Origin: Embleya sp042956465
GTDB lineage: Bacteria; Actinomycetota; Actinomycetes; Streptomycetales; Streptomycetaceae
Assembly (NCBI RefSeq): GCF_042956465.1
Contig: NZ_JBIBGL010000005.1
Coordinates: 372,001-436,000, forward strand
Direction of reading: 5' to 3'
DNA: 64,000 nucleotides
The translations under genes were made by a program, and so were the position numbers. Of the stretch, positions 26,870-35,623 are shown in pieces (within the stretch, counting starts at the first letter, position 1; every line of letters begins with the position of its first letter). The notes under the pieces were generated by a model that saw only the letters and a list, made by a program, of their open reading frames with translations, had not been told where the DNA came from and ran no database searches.

Positions 26870-28999
26870 TCAGCCGACCAGGACGCCCTCCCGGTCGCCG
26901 TCGCCGCCGGCCTTCGGCTCCTCCTCGTCCGGGTGCTGCGCGAGCTTGCTCGGCCACCAGATCTTGCGGCCGATGTCCAGGCCCAGTGCGGTGACCAGGA
27001 CCGAGCGCACGATGAAGGTGTCCAGCAGCACGCCCAGCGCGACGGTGAAGCCCATCTCGGCGAACGCGACGATCGGCAGCGTGCCGAGCACCGCGAACGT
27101 GGCCGCCAGCACCAGGCCGGCCGAGGTGATCACGCCGCCGGTCGCGGACAGACCGATCAGTACACCGCGCCTGGTTCCGTGCTTCTTCGACTCCTCGTGC
27201 ACCCGACTCATCAGGAACACGTTGTAGTCGATGCCCAGGGCCACCAGGAAGACGAACACGAACAGCGGGAAGCCCACGTCGGTGCCCTCGAAGCCGAGCA
27301 GGTGCTCGAAGGTGAACACGCTGATGCCCAGCGCCGCCGCGAAGGACAACACCACGGTGGCGATCAGCACCAGCGGTGCGATCACCGCCCGCAGCAGCAG
27401 GCCGAGCACGATCAGCACCACGAGCAGGATGAGCGGGATGATCACCTTGTCGTCGTGCTCGGACGCCTTGGCGACGTCCATCTGTGTCGCGGTGCCGCCG
27501 CCGACCTTGGCCGCGCCGTCCGGAACCGCGTGCATCGCGGTGCGCACCCGCTTGACGGTGTCCTTGGCCGCCGCCGAGTCGGGCGACGCGCTCATCACGC
27601 CCTCGATCTGCACCCGGCCGTTGGCCGTGCCGGTGTTCCGGACCCCGTCGGGAGCGATCCCGGGGGTTGCCTGGAGCGTCTGCATCAGCGTGCCCGCGGC
27701 CGACTCACGACCGATCACCACGATCGGGTCTCCGGAGCCCGCCGGGAAGTAGCGCTCGGAGATCTCCTGGCCGGTGATCGACTGCGGCTTGTTGGTGAAC
27801 GAGTCCTTGTTGGCGATGCCGTCACCGTTGAGGTTGGTCAGGCCGATGGTCATCACACCGAGGATGACCGCGGTCACGATCCACACCAGGCGCGGGCCGC
27901 GGGCGATCTGCCGGCCGACCTTGGCCCAGATGCCGTTCTCGTCGTGCGTGATCGCGTCCGGCTCGTAGGCCGGGCGGACCGGCCAGAACACCCAGCGGCC
28001 GACGATCACGAGCAGCGCGGGGAGCAAGGTGGTCATCGCGATCAGGCCGACCACCACACCGAGCGCGCAGACCGGGCCCAGGCCCTTGGTCGACTGCATC
28101 TCCGCGGCCATCAGGCACAACATGCCGATGCCGACCGTCGCGGCGCTGGCCACGATCGCCGGTCCGGCGCGGAGCAGCGCCGCCGCCATCGCCTCGTGCC
28201 GGTCCTCGTACCGGTGCAGCTCCTCGCGGTAACGGGCGATCAGCAACAACGCGTAGTCGGTACCCGCACCGAAGATCAACACGGTCAGGATCGCCGCGCT
28301 CTGGCCGTTGACGACCAGGCCGGCCTTGGTGAACAGGTACACCACGGCCTGCGCGGTGAACAGCGCCGCGACCGCCGAGATCACCGGGAGCAGCCACAAC
28401 ACCGGACTGCGGTAGGTGAACAGCAGGATCAGCACGACCACGCCGAGGGTCGCGTACAGCAGCGTCCCGTCGATGCCCTCGAACGCGGACGCCTGGTCCG
28501 CGCCGAGTCCGGCCGGGCCGGTGACGTACGCCTTGAGCCCGTCCGGGTTGTCCTTCAGGCTCTTCTTGATCTCGTCGACCGCGTCGCCGAGGTCGTTCCA
28601 GCCACCGTCCTTGATGGTGATCGGAACCAGGACCTGGGCGGCCTTGTTCTGCGGATCGAGCCGCGCGTCCTCGACCTTGTTCGTGACGCCCTTGGCGGTA
28701 CCGAAGGCGGCCCGGTCGTCGGCTATCGCCTTCGTGTCGTCCGGCGTCAGGCCGGTGGTCCGCTCGTAGACCACGACGGCGGGCACCGTGGTGTCCGGAC
28801 GGAAGTCCTTCTGTTCGTTGATCACCTTCGTGGACTCGGCCTCGGCGGGCAGCCACGACGAGACCTCGTTGTTCTGAGCGTCGGTCAACTTGGCCGAGAG
28901 CGGTGCTGCCGCAACGAGCAGCACCAACCACAAAGCAAGCACGACCCACTTGGATCGACGCCCGCACGGCAACGCCGCAAGCGCCTTGATCCGGTTCAT
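26870..28999 (-). CDS. MMPL-family RND transporter
   Basis: A 709-residue membrane transporter with twelve predicted helices: one, then a large extracellular loop (residues about 45-190), five helices with the GTDYALLLIARYREELH proton-relay motif, a second large loop, and five more helices including GIDYNVFLMSRVHEE. MMPL proteins export lipids, siderophores or hydrophobic drugs. ATG 28999 follows GGGGGA. The upstream 375 bp carry an inverted repeat that may be its operator. The adjacent TetR gene is read toward it, but that regulator more probably serves the MFS gene on its other side. Confidence 0.92.
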   Translation of the reverse strand: MNRIKALAALPCGRRSKWVVLALWLVLLVAAAPLSAKLTDAQNNEVSSWLPAEAESTKVINEQKDFRPDTTVPAVVVYERTTGLTPDDTKAIADDRAAFGTAKGVTNKVEDARLDPQNKAAQVLVPITIKDGGWNDLGDAVDEIKKSLKDNPDGLKAYVTGPAGLGADQASAFEGIDGTLLYATLGVVVLILLFTYRSPVLWLLPVISAVAALFTAQAVVYLFTKAGLVVNGQSAAILTVLIFGAGTDYALLLIARYREELHRYEDRHEAMAAALLRAGPAIVASAATVGIGMLCLMAAEMQSTKGLGPVCALGVVVGLIAMTTLLPALLVIVGRWVFWPVRPAYEPDAITHDENGIWAKVGRQIARGPRLVWIVTAVILGVMTIGLTNLNGDGIANKDSFTNKPQSITGQEISERYFPAGSGDPIVVIGRESAAGTLMQTLQATPGIAPDGVRNTGTANGRVQIEGVMSASPDSAAAKDTVKRVRTAMHAVPDGAAKVGGGTATQMDVAKASEHDDKVIIPLILLVVLIVLGLLLRAVIAPLVLIATVVLSFAAALGISVFTFEHLLGFEGTDVGFPLFVFVFLVALGIDYNVFLMSRVHEESKKHGTRRGVLIGLSATGGVITSAGLVLAATFAVLGTLPIVAFAEMGFTVALGVLLDTFIVRSVLVTALGLDIGRKIWWPSKLAQHPDEEEPKAGGDGDREGVLVG

Positions 29000-29374
29000 G
29001 TATCCCCCAGCTGATGGGCTGATTCCAAGGAAACAGCGGTCGATCGACAACATGGAGTCAGCTCTACGCCGGCTCCGTGACCGGGCGATCGAGACTGTCC
29101 GCGACCCCTCCCGGAGCCAACCGGTCGGTGCCGAAAATTGCTGTGTTGCATACAGGAGTTCAGACTGCGCGGCGCCCCGAAACTCATCGTTTGCCGACAG
29201 TCCGACGGCGGATTGTCCTGGACGGACGGTCCAACCGTCCACCGAATAACGCCCAGTTGGGCACAGGGCGGGTTAATAGATAGTGAACTCGCCGAATCGG
29301 GAGGGCGCATCGGCCGCCGAACGACGGTGAGCACCCGCCTTCCGGGCTCGTTGCGCCGCCGACCGACCCGTCGG
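29000..29374. promoter_or_regulatory. Upstream region of the MMPL gene with inverted repeat
   Basis: These 375 bases hold no gene and include the least GC-rich patch of the neighbourhood (29130-29290). GGACGG (29224-29229) and CCGTCC (29235-29240) form an inverted repeat with a five-base centre, and GCCCAGTTGGGC (29251-29262) is a second short dyad. One may be an operator for the MMPL promoter. Confidence 0.4.
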
Positions 29375-30115
29375 TCAACCTTCCTCGGCCGCGGTTGTCG
29401 TCCCTCCCCCGTCGGGCTTCGGATTCCGGGGCAGCACGGCCAGGCCGTCCAGGAAGCGTTCGAGCACGAACTCGAATCGATCGTCGATGTGCGGCCCGGT
29501 GAGTTCGCGCGCCGTCGCCACCAGGTGTGGATAGGTGTCCGCCGGGAAGGCCGCGATCGTGTCGCCGATCGCGGTCACCGCCTCGCGCACGGGCACCCCG
29601 GCGACCACCGCCGCCGAGATCGGTCGCTGCTCGCCGTACACGAACCCGGTGACCAGCGTGCTGAGGCCGTAGGTGATGTACGCGGCGTCCTGCCGACCGA
29701 ACCCGGCCCGGTCCAGCATGGCGAGCTGATGCTCCATCACCGCGGCCATCCCGGGGCCGGCCGGGAAGCGACCCATCAGCACCCGCACCGAGTCCCGCCT
29801 GCGGTTCAGGAACGCGCGGAACGCCCAGGCCAGTTCGCGCAGTTCGACCCGCCAGTCGCCGCGGATCGGCGGCAATGCGGGCACACCGATGCCGAGCAGT
29901 CCGTCGGCGAGCAGGTCGAGCAGTTCCTCCTTGTCCCGCACGTGCCAGTACAGCGACGGTGCCCGTACGCCGAGTTCGGCCGCCACCGAGCGCATCGACA
30001 GCGCGTCCAGGCCGTCGCGCTCCAGCACCACCAACCCCGCCCGGACCAACGCGTCGAGGGTCACCGCCGGCCGCCGTTGCACACCGTCCGCCGGTGCCCG
30101 GCCCTTGCCCGTCAT
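29375..30115 (-). CDS. TetR-family repressor (TetR_C type)
   Basis: A 246-residue repressor with N-terminal HTH (LDALVRAGLVVLERDGLDALSMRSVAAELGVRAPSLYWHVRDKEELLDLLADGLL) and a C-terminal drug-binding domain resembling true TetR (LNRRRDSVRVLMGRFPAGPGMAAVMEHQLAMLDRAGFGRQDAAYITYGLSTLVTGFVYGEQ region). GGAG precedes ATG 30115. It is divergent from an EmrB/QacA-type exporter with two TetR-like operators between, the classic drug-inducible efflux switch. Confidence 0.9.
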   Translation of the reverse strand: MTGKGRAPADGVQRRPAVTLDALVRAGLVVLERDGLDALSMRSVAAELGVRAPSLYWHVRDKEELLDLLADGLLGIGVPALPPIRGDWRVELRELAWAFRAFLNRRRDSVRVLMGRFPAGPGMAAVMEHQLAMLDRAGFGRQDAAYITYGLSTLVTGFVYGEQRPISAAVVAGVPVREAVTAIGDTIAAFPADTYPHLVATARELTGPHIDDRFEFVLERFLDGLAVLPRNPKPDGGGTTTAAEEG

Positions 30116-30267
30116 GCCCACTCCTTGTCGTCGACCCCGGCGGGCGTTGCCGCCGACCCCGTCGGGTCGATTGTCCTTCGGAATCAGGCCAATCCTCTTC
30201 CGCAATCGCATCGTCTGCCCGCGGAGCCGAACCAATCCCCTTGCGCCGATGCCCGACGAAGTGCAAT

Positions 30268-30300
30268 CTAACACCGTTAGACAGTCACTAACACTGTTAG
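30268..30300. promoter_or_regulatory. Tandem TetR operators
   Basis: CTAACACCGTTAG (30268-30280) and CTAACACTGTTAG (30288-30300) share CTAAC/GTTAG arms and lie exactly 20 bp apart centre to centre (two helical turns). The second ends nine bases before the exporter ATG, so binding would block its transcription. Confidence 0.85.
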
Positions 30301-30309
30301 GGAGTGATC

Positions 30310-31935
30310 ATGGCGCACGATTCCCCCGGTCCGATACCGGGACCGGAGGGCCCACCGATCCCGCCGGGCGGCCCGAGCCCGGCCGCATCCGGGCAGGCCG
30401 GCGCGCCGCGCAAGGGGTTGATCCTGGCCACGCTGTGCGTCGCGCTGTTCGTGGCCATGCTCGACAACGTCGTGGTGTCCAACGCGCTGCCCAGCATCGA
30501 CCGCGACCTCGACGCGGGGGTCAGTGGTCTGCAATGGGTGATGGAGGGCTACAGCCTGGTCTTCGCCGCGCTGCTGCTGACCGGCGGCACCCTGGGCGAC
30601 CGGTACGGCCGGCGCCGCGTGTTCCTGATCGGTCTCGGCGTGTTCACGGCGGGGTCCATCGCCTGCGCGCTGGCCGGCTCGCTCACCGCGCTGATCGCCG
30701 GACGCGCGGTCCAGGGCGTGGGCGGTGCGCTGTTGATGCCCGGCAGCATGTCGATCATTCGACACGTGTTCACCGACGACCGGGAGCGGGCCCGCGCCAT
30801 CGGCATCTGGTCCGGGGTCTCCGGCGGCGGGCTCGCGCTCGGCCCGGCGATCGGCGGCCCGCTGGTGGACACGTTCGGATGGGCGAGCGTGTTCTGGATC
30901 AACGTGCCGGTGGGCATCGGCGGGATCCTGATCGGCGCCTGGGTGCTCCCCGAATTCGCGGAACGCCGCGGCCGCTTCGACGTTCCGGGACTGCTCCTGG
31001 GCGTACCGGCGATCGGTGCGCTGGTGTTCGCGCTGATCGAGGGCCCGGCCCAGGGCTGGACCTCGGCCCGCGTGCTCGGTGCCGGCGCACTGGCCGCGGT
31101 CGCGCTGATCGCCTTCGTGTGTGTCGAACTCCGGGTCGCCCAACCGATGCTCGACATCGGCTTCCTGCGCGACCGGGTGATCGGCGCCGCCGTGTGGGGC
31201 GGCTTCGCGGTGAGCTTCGGCATGTTCGGCGCACTGTTCTTCCTCGGCCTGTACATGCAGGACGTGCTCGGGTACTCGCCGACCCGGGCGGGGTTCGCTT
31301 CGTTGCCGTCGACGCTGGCGATCATGATCGCGGCGCCGATCTCCGGGCACTTCGCGGGTCGGATCGGGCCGCGCGTACCGCTCGTGACCGGACTGACCCT
31401 GTGCGGGGTCGCGCTGGGCGGACTCTCCTTCTACGGCGAGGACGCGTCCTACCCGGAGTTCTTCTGGGTGTTGCCGTTCCTCGGCGCGGGCATGGGGTTG
31501 TGCTTCACGCCGATCTCGGTCGCGGTGATGTCGCGGGTCGAGCCGGCTCGGGCCGGCATGGCCTCGGCGGTCACCAACACCGCCCGCGAACTGGGCGGCG
31601 TGGTCGGCATCGCCGCACTGGGCGCGGTGCTCACCGGGCGCCTGTCGAGCCGGTTGACCGAGTTGCTGGCCGACGCACGGGTCCCGGCGGACGACGCGCG
31701 TCGGATCGTCGACGCCAGTACGTCGGGCGGTGGCGGCGGGATCGGGCACCTGGGCGGCACGCCGACGGTGGTCCGCGAGTCCGCGACGACGGCGTTCATG
31801 GACGGCCTGCATCTGGCGCTGTGGACCGGCTCGGCGATGTTGCTCGGATCGGCGGTGCTGGTGGCGTATCTGATGCGCGATCGGCCCGCGGCGGCGGGCG
31901 ACGAAGCGGGCGCGTTGGCGAAGGTCGCTGCCTGA
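30310..31935 (+). CDS. MFS drug exporter, DHA2 family (EmrB/QacA type)
   Basis: A 541-residue proton antiporter with about fourteen helices. Landmarks: motif D1 at the first helix (LFVAMLDNVVVSNALPSID), motif A GDRYGRRRVFLIG and motif C-type GGGLALGPAIGGPLVD. A Pro/Gly-rich 34-residue N-terminal tail precedes helix 1. GGAG is seven bases before ATG 30310. Regulated by the divergent TetR protein through the twin operators; substrate unknown. A hairpin terminator follows. Confidence 0.92.
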   Translation: MAHDSPGPIPGPEGPPIPPGGPSPAASGQAGAPRKGLILATLCVALFVAMLDNVVVSNALPSIDRDLDAGVSGLQWVMEGYSLVFAALLLTGGTLGDRYGRRRVFLIGLGVFTAGSIACALAGSLTALIAGRAVQGVGGALLMPGSMSIIRHVFTDDRERARAIGIWSGVSGGGLALGPAIGGPLVDTFGWASVFWINVPVGIGGILIGAWVLPEFAERRGRFDVPGLLLGVPAIGALVFALIEGPAQGWTSARVLGAGALAAVALIAFVCVELRVAQPMLDIGFLRDRVIGAAVWGGFAVSFGMFGALFFLGLYMQDVLGYSPTRAGFASLPSTLAIMIAAPISGHFAGRIGPRVPLVTGLTLCGVALGGLSFYGEDASYPEFFWVLPFLGAGMGLCFTPISVAVMSRVEPARAGMASAVTNTARELGGVVGIAALGAVLTGRLSSRLTELLADARVPADDARRIVDASTSGGGGGIGHLGGTPTVVRESATTAFMDGLHLALWTGSAMLLGSAVLVAYLMRDRPAAAGDEAGALAKVAA

Positions 31936-31982
31936 GCGGGCGGGCGCGGGCGAGGTGGCGGAGTCGGGGTATCGGCCGGTTG

Positions 31983-32019
31983 GCCGGGAACGGGCCTGCT
32001 CGGGGCGCCCGTTCCCGGC
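31983..32019. terminator. Terminator between convergent MFS and trmO genes
   Basis: GCCGGGAACGGGC (31983-31995) and GCCCGTTCCCGGC (32007-32019) form a perfect 13-bp stem with an 11-base loop, serving both convergent genes. Confidence 0.8.
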
Positions 32020-32026
32020 TTCGGCA

Positions 32027-32443
32027 CTAGCGTTCGGACTCCGGGCCCAGGACGGGTTTGACGTCCAGGATCGGTGTGCCGTCGATCGCTTCGAGGTTGC
32101 GGACGTGCAGCCTGAGGCCGTCCACCGTGGTGATCACGACCCGGTGCAGTCCGATCGGGTTGGGCCGGTCCGGCGAGCGGGTGCTGAACACGCCGGTGGC
32201 CGGCCGCTCCCGGTCGCCGCGCGGATGCACGCTCAGCACGTCGCGGGCGGCCCGGTCCAGCCAGGTCAGCAGGACGACCTCGTCGCCCGCGCGCAGATCG
32301 CCGAGCCCCGCGCGCACCTCCTCCTCGAACACGAGCCACGCGTCGGGCGCCCCCTCGTCGGCCTGTCGGGGCGCCGAACTCCGGTCCACCAGCCCGGATT
32401 CGACCCTGCCGATGGGTCGCACCGAGTACACGTCCCGGGTCAC
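32027..32443 (-). CDS. trmO: tRNA (m6t6A37) methyltransferase TrmO (TsaA/UPF0066 family)
   Basis: A 138-residue S-adenosylmethionine-dependent enzyme that methylates N6-threonylcarbamoyladenosine at tRNA position 37. It has YSVRPIGRVES at the start, the family signature FSTRSPDRPNPIGLHRV and a C-terminal DGTPILDVKPV. GTG 32443 is chosen because GAGGAGG ends nine bases upstream; GTG 32452 would abut it. It follows trpS on the same strand after 43 bp, which include an 18-bp GC palindrome (32463-32480) that could form a weak hairpin. Co-transcription with trpS is likely. Confidence 0.88.
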   Translation of the reverse strand: MTRDVYSVRPIGRVESGLVDRSSAPRQADEGAPDAWLVFEEEVRAGLGDLRAGDEVVLLTWLDRAARDVLSVHPRGDRERPATGVFSTRSPDRPNPIGLHRVVITTVDGLRLHVRNLEAIDGTPILDVKPVLGPESER

Positions 32444-32486
32444 CGGGACCACCTCCTCATCGCGCCCCGCCGGCGGGGCGGTCGTG

Positions 32487-33656
32487 TCAGTAGAGGCTCA
32501 TCATCGCGCTCCGCACCTCGCGCAATGTCGCGTCGGCCACCGCGTTCGCCCGCTCGTTGCCCGCGTGCAGGATGCGCCGGACCTGGCCGAGGTCGCGCGC
32601 GTACTCGGCTCGACGCGCCCGGATCGGGGCGAGGAACTCGTTGACCGCCTCGGTGACGGTGCGCTTGAGCGCGGCGGCGCCCGCCGTACCGATCTCCTCC
32701 GCCACCCGGTGCGGGTCCCGGTCCTGGCACAGCGCGGCCAGCAGGACCAGCCCGGAGACCTCCGGACGGGTCCGGGGGTCGTAGGTGATGTGCCGGTCGG
32801 CATCGGTCTTGGCGCCCCGGATCAGCTTGGCCGTCTCGTCCGCCGTGGCCGCGAGCGCGATCGAGTTGCCGCGGCTCTTGCTCATCTTGGTGCCGTCGGT
32901 GCCCAGCAGCAGCGGCGCGGCCGACAACAGCGCGTCCGGCTCGGGGAAGACGGGGTGTCCTCCCGCCGGGTAGCGGTCGTTGAATCGGCGGGCGATGGTG
33001 CGGGTGAGCTCCAGATGCGGCAACTGGTCCTGGCCGACCGGGACCAGATTGCCCTTGCAGAACAGGATGTCGGCCGCCTGGTGCGCGGGATAGGTGAACA
33101 TCAATCCGCTGACGGCGGCCTGTCGCGAGTGCGCGATCTCGTCCTTGACCGTCGGATTGCGGCCCAGTTCGGCGACCGAGACCAGGCTGAGGAAGGGCAG
33201 CAGGAGCTGATTGAGCGCCGGGATCGCGCTGTGCGTGAAGATCGTGGTCCGGTCCGGGTCGATCCCGACGGCCAGGTAGTCGAGCAGCAGGCCCTCGACG
33301 TACTCGACCAGGCGGTCCGCGATATCGCGATCGGTGAGCACCTGGTAGTCGGCGATGATCAGGTATTGCTCGACGCCGAGGTTCTGCAGACGCACCCGGT
33401 TGTGCAGGGTGCCGAAGTAGTGGCCCAGATGCAGGCGCCCGGTCGGACGGTCGCCCGTGAGTACCCGAAATCGCCCGGGTTCGCGGCGAATCCGCTCCTC
33501 GAGCACCGCACTCCGGGCCCGCGCGGCGCTCGTTCCGAGTGCATCCGTCGCATCCGTCGCAGCGATCGGCTCGTTCGGGGCGGTCGCAGCCGCCGAGGCG
33601 GCCGATGTCGTCGTCATGGCGGCCGCGTCGGCCGTGCTGCTCGATGTGCCGTTCAT
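32487..33656 (-). CDS. trpS: Tryptophanyl-tRNA synthetase, auxiliary (TrpRS1-like)
   Basis: A 389-residue class I synthetase charging tRNA-Trp. The HIGH-type motif is HLGHYFG at residues 76-82, KMSKS is intact (GTDGTKMSKSRGN), and the Trp-site region YPAHQAADILFCKGNLVPVGQDQ is present. An Ala/Thr-rich extension of about 50 residues precedes the catalytic core. GGGGAGA precedes ATG 33656. Streptomycetes can carry a second, indolmycin-resistant TrpRS controlled by attenuation; the attenuator upstream of this gene supports that identity, though resistance itself cannot be read here. Confidence 0.93.
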   Translation of the reverse strand: MNGTSSSTADAAAMTTTSAASAAATAPNEPIAATDATDALGTSAARARSAVLEERIRREPGRFRVLTGDRPTGRLHLGHYFGTLHNRVRLQNLGVEQYLIIADYQVLTDRDIADRLVEYVEGLLLDYLAVGIDPDRTTIFTHSAIPALNQLLLPFLSLVSVAELGRNPTVKDEIAHSRQAAVSGLMFTYPAHQAADILFCKGNLVPVGQDQLPHLELTRTIARRFNDRYPAGGHPVFPEPDALLSAAPLLLGTDGTKMSKSRGNSIALAATADETAKLIRGAKTDADRHITYDPRTRPEVSGLVLLAALCQDRDPHRVAEEIGTAGAAALKRTVTEAVNEFLAPIRARRAEYARDLGQVRRILHAGNERANAVADATLREVRSAMMSLY

Positions 33657-33717
33657 GGTTTCTCCCCGTCGATGGGTCGGTCGCCGTCCCGACGGCACCG
33701 CCCCTCGATCAGGGCAC

Positions 33718-33796
33718 AAAAAAGGGGCCGTCCGTCCGAACGACCCGGGTCATGCACGCATGGTGGCCGCTCCTAAGTGGAGCGCCACCAACTCAT
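33718..33796 (-). promoter_or_regulatory. Trp leader attenuator of trpS
   Basis: Read leftward, four segments are seen. Segment 1 GGTGGCGCTCC (33789-33779) overlaps the two Trp codons and pairs with segment 2 GGAGCGGCCACC (33773-33762). Segment 3 GGGTCGTTC (33746-33738) pairs with segment 4 GGACGGCCC (33733-33725) around a GGAC loop, followed by six T residues (33723-33718): an intrinsic terminator. GAGCGGCC of segment 2 can instead pair with GGTCGTTC of segment 3. A ribosome stalled at Trp codons would free segment 2 to form this antiterminator, raising trpS expression when charged tRNA-Trp is scarce. Confidence 0.85.
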
Positions 33797-33814
33797 ACCC
33801 ACTGCACACTGCAT
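33773..33814 (-). CDS. Trp leader peptide
   Basis: A 13-codon frame, MQCAVGMSWWRST, ends at TAG 33775-33773, just 27 bases before terminator segment 3. An internal ATG (33796) would give MSWWRST. Two adjacent Trp codons in so short a peptide, overlapping hairpin segment 1 in front of trpS, identify it as the sensing element. Start is uncertain: a G-rich stretch precedes ATG 33814, nothing strong precedes 33796. Confidence 0.8.
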   Translation of the reverse strand: MQCAVGMSWWRST

Positions 33815-34726
33815 ACCCCCACCATACCGCCCACCGCCCGCTCGTGGCCGAAGGGTGGGCAAGTGGTGACGCATCGGCGGGTCGGGGTGTCGTCGGGGGC
33901 GGGCCGGGCGGCTCCTTCGCCGATGTGCCGGCGGCGGTTTCGGCCGTCCCGGAGCCTGTTCCACTGCGCCGCTGGGACGAACTCGGCGCATCTGTCCGGT
34001 AATCGCCTGTCGCACGAGGGTCGTGTCGGTCTACGGTGGCAGCGTTCCGGCCGCCGACGTCGCGGCTGCCCGCTCGCGCCCGCCTCGTCGGGTCGAGGCC
34101 CGGGTACGCGCGATGCCCGCGCCGGGAACCGCGCCGGCCGAATGCGGGTTCGCCCGGACGGCGCCGACGATCAGGCAACTCCCCTGTTTCCGCGCCCGAT
34201 CACCGGCTCCGGGCCGGCGATCGCGCGCACATCCACCCGGACCGAAATGAATAGCCTGCGGAGAGCCTTTGGGGAGGTACGCTCCGCGGCGCGGCGGGCG
34301 AGGCGGACGTGGCGGGTCCCACCGCGCTCCGCCTCGTCGGGCCGGATCGATTCGGATCGGGTCCGGTCGGGTCGGCTCCGGTCGAGCCTCCACGCGCCCG
34401 GCCTTCGCCGAGCGGCGAGAGCCGGCCGGGCAACCGCCCGCACGCCGAGGCCGCGAAAAGGCGGCGGGACGCCCTCGTACCGGCCTCCGAGCGCTCCGCA
34501 CAATTGCCGCGTTTCCCGACACGATCCCCCGAAATCCTGTTCCCTTCCCGCTCCCGATCACCCCCGCCAGGCCCCTCATCTGCGGGGCTTCCGCCGAAAA
34601 CGCCCCAACGCCCTTCCCGAGGGCGCTACCGTCGCTGTAAGGACCCGATGCCCACAGGCTCGATCCGTCCACGCTGCCGACCCCCGGGCGGCGGGTCCGG
34701 AACACCCGCCAGGAAAGGCCCACCGC
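33815..34726. other. Long intergenic stretch between trpS leader and kinase gene
   Basis: About 910 bases with no supported gene. Frames are Arg/Pro-rich with poor codon bias. It should contain the trpS promoter (leftward, near 33815-33870) and the kinase promoter (rightward). GGATCG/GGTCGG-rich simple-sequence patches occur around 34345-34395. Confidence 0.4.
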
Positions 34727-35572
34727 GTGCCGCACCCACTGCTCGACGCCATCGACACCGCGCAGGATCCCGCCGATTTCCTGCGCTCGATCGGAACCGT
34801 GCACACGACCTTCGGCGACCAGGATTCGGGTGCGGTCTCCTACGGTGTGCACGCCGAGGGGAACTGGTTCGTCAAGACCGGCCCCAACGCCGCGTCCGCG
34901 CTGTGCCTGCGCCGCGCGATCGACCTGCACGCGCACGTCCGACACCCGGCGATCGTGCCGGTGCTGCACTCGTTCACCGCCAACGGCATCCCGGTGACGG
35001 TGGGGCCGTGGCGCGCGGGCGAGGTGCTGTACCACTCGACGGTCAAGCGCGCCGGCAAGCAACTGCGCACCGGCGCGGCCTCGCCGCTCGCCCGCTTCCG
35101 CGCCCTGCCGCTGGACGACGTACACGCGGCGCTGGACGCGATCCTGGACGCGCACCGCCTGATCGACGCGGCCGGCTACGTCGGAGTGGACTGGTACGAC
35201 GGCTGCGTGCTGTACGACTTCGCCGCCCGCCGGGTGCACCTGATCGACCTGGACGAGTACCGCAGCGCACCGTTCGTGCTGGACACCGCCCGGCTGTCCG
35301 GGTCCACCCGCTACATGCCGCCCGAGCACAGCCGGCGCGGCGCGCTGGTCACCCGCGCGGGCACCGTGTTCCTGCTCGGCCGAACCCTGCGCCTGCTGCT
35401 GGACGCGGGCGACGAGGAGCGGGCCTGGCGCGGCACGCTGGCCCAACTCGCCGTGGTCGAGCGGGCGACCCGGCGCGACCCGGCCGAGCGCTACTCGAAC
35501 GTCACCGAACTCTTCGACGCGTGGAGCGCGGTCGCGCCCGCGGGCCTGCTCTCCGGCACCCACCGGGTCTGA
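34727..35572 (+). CDS. Atypical serine/threonine kinase-fold protein
   Basis: A 281-residue protein. GTG 34727 follows AGGAAAGG. A VAIK-like lysine is seen in NWFVKTG and an alphaC-like region in ALCLRRAIDLHAHVRHPAIVPVLHSF. Later GYVGVDWYDGCVLYDFAARRVHLIDLDEY occupies the catalytic and DFG positions: HRDxxxxN is replaced by VDWYDGC and DFG by DLD. GSTRYMPPEHSRRGALVTRAGTVFLLGRTLRLLL is the APE/helix F region. The glycine-rich loop is poor. It may phosphorylate a small molecule or be a weakly active or regulatory kinase. No membrane segment; ends just before the convergent ROK gene. Confidence 0.75.
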   Translation: MPHPLLDAIDTAQDPADFLRSIGTVHTTFGDQDSGAVSYGVHAEGNWFVKTGPNAASALCLRRAIDLHAHVRHPAIVPVLHSFTANGIPVTVGPWRAGEVLYHSTVKRAGKQLRTGAASPLARFRALPLDDVHAALDAILDAHRLIDAAGYVGVDWYDGCVLYDFAARRVHLIDLDEYRSAPFVLDTARLSGSTRYMPPEHSRRGALVTRAGTVFLLGRTLRLLLDAGDEERAWRGTLAQLAVVERATRRDPAERYSNVTELFDAWSAVAPAGLLSGTHRV

Positions 35573-35623
35573 CCCCCGGCGCACCCCGGCCTCCCGCCCC
35601 CGGCGCATCCCGCTCGGCCGTGC

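Noticed and set aside
26870..30115. TetR as regulator of the MMPL transporter
   Set aside because: The TetR operators lie on the other side, next to the divergent MFS gene, so MFS control is far more likely; no matching site precedes MMPL.
33750..34178. Leftward 142-residue frame crossing the trpS leader
   Set aside because: Low-complexity Arg/Pro/Thr composition, and it would overlap the attenuator; the leader structure explains this DNA better.
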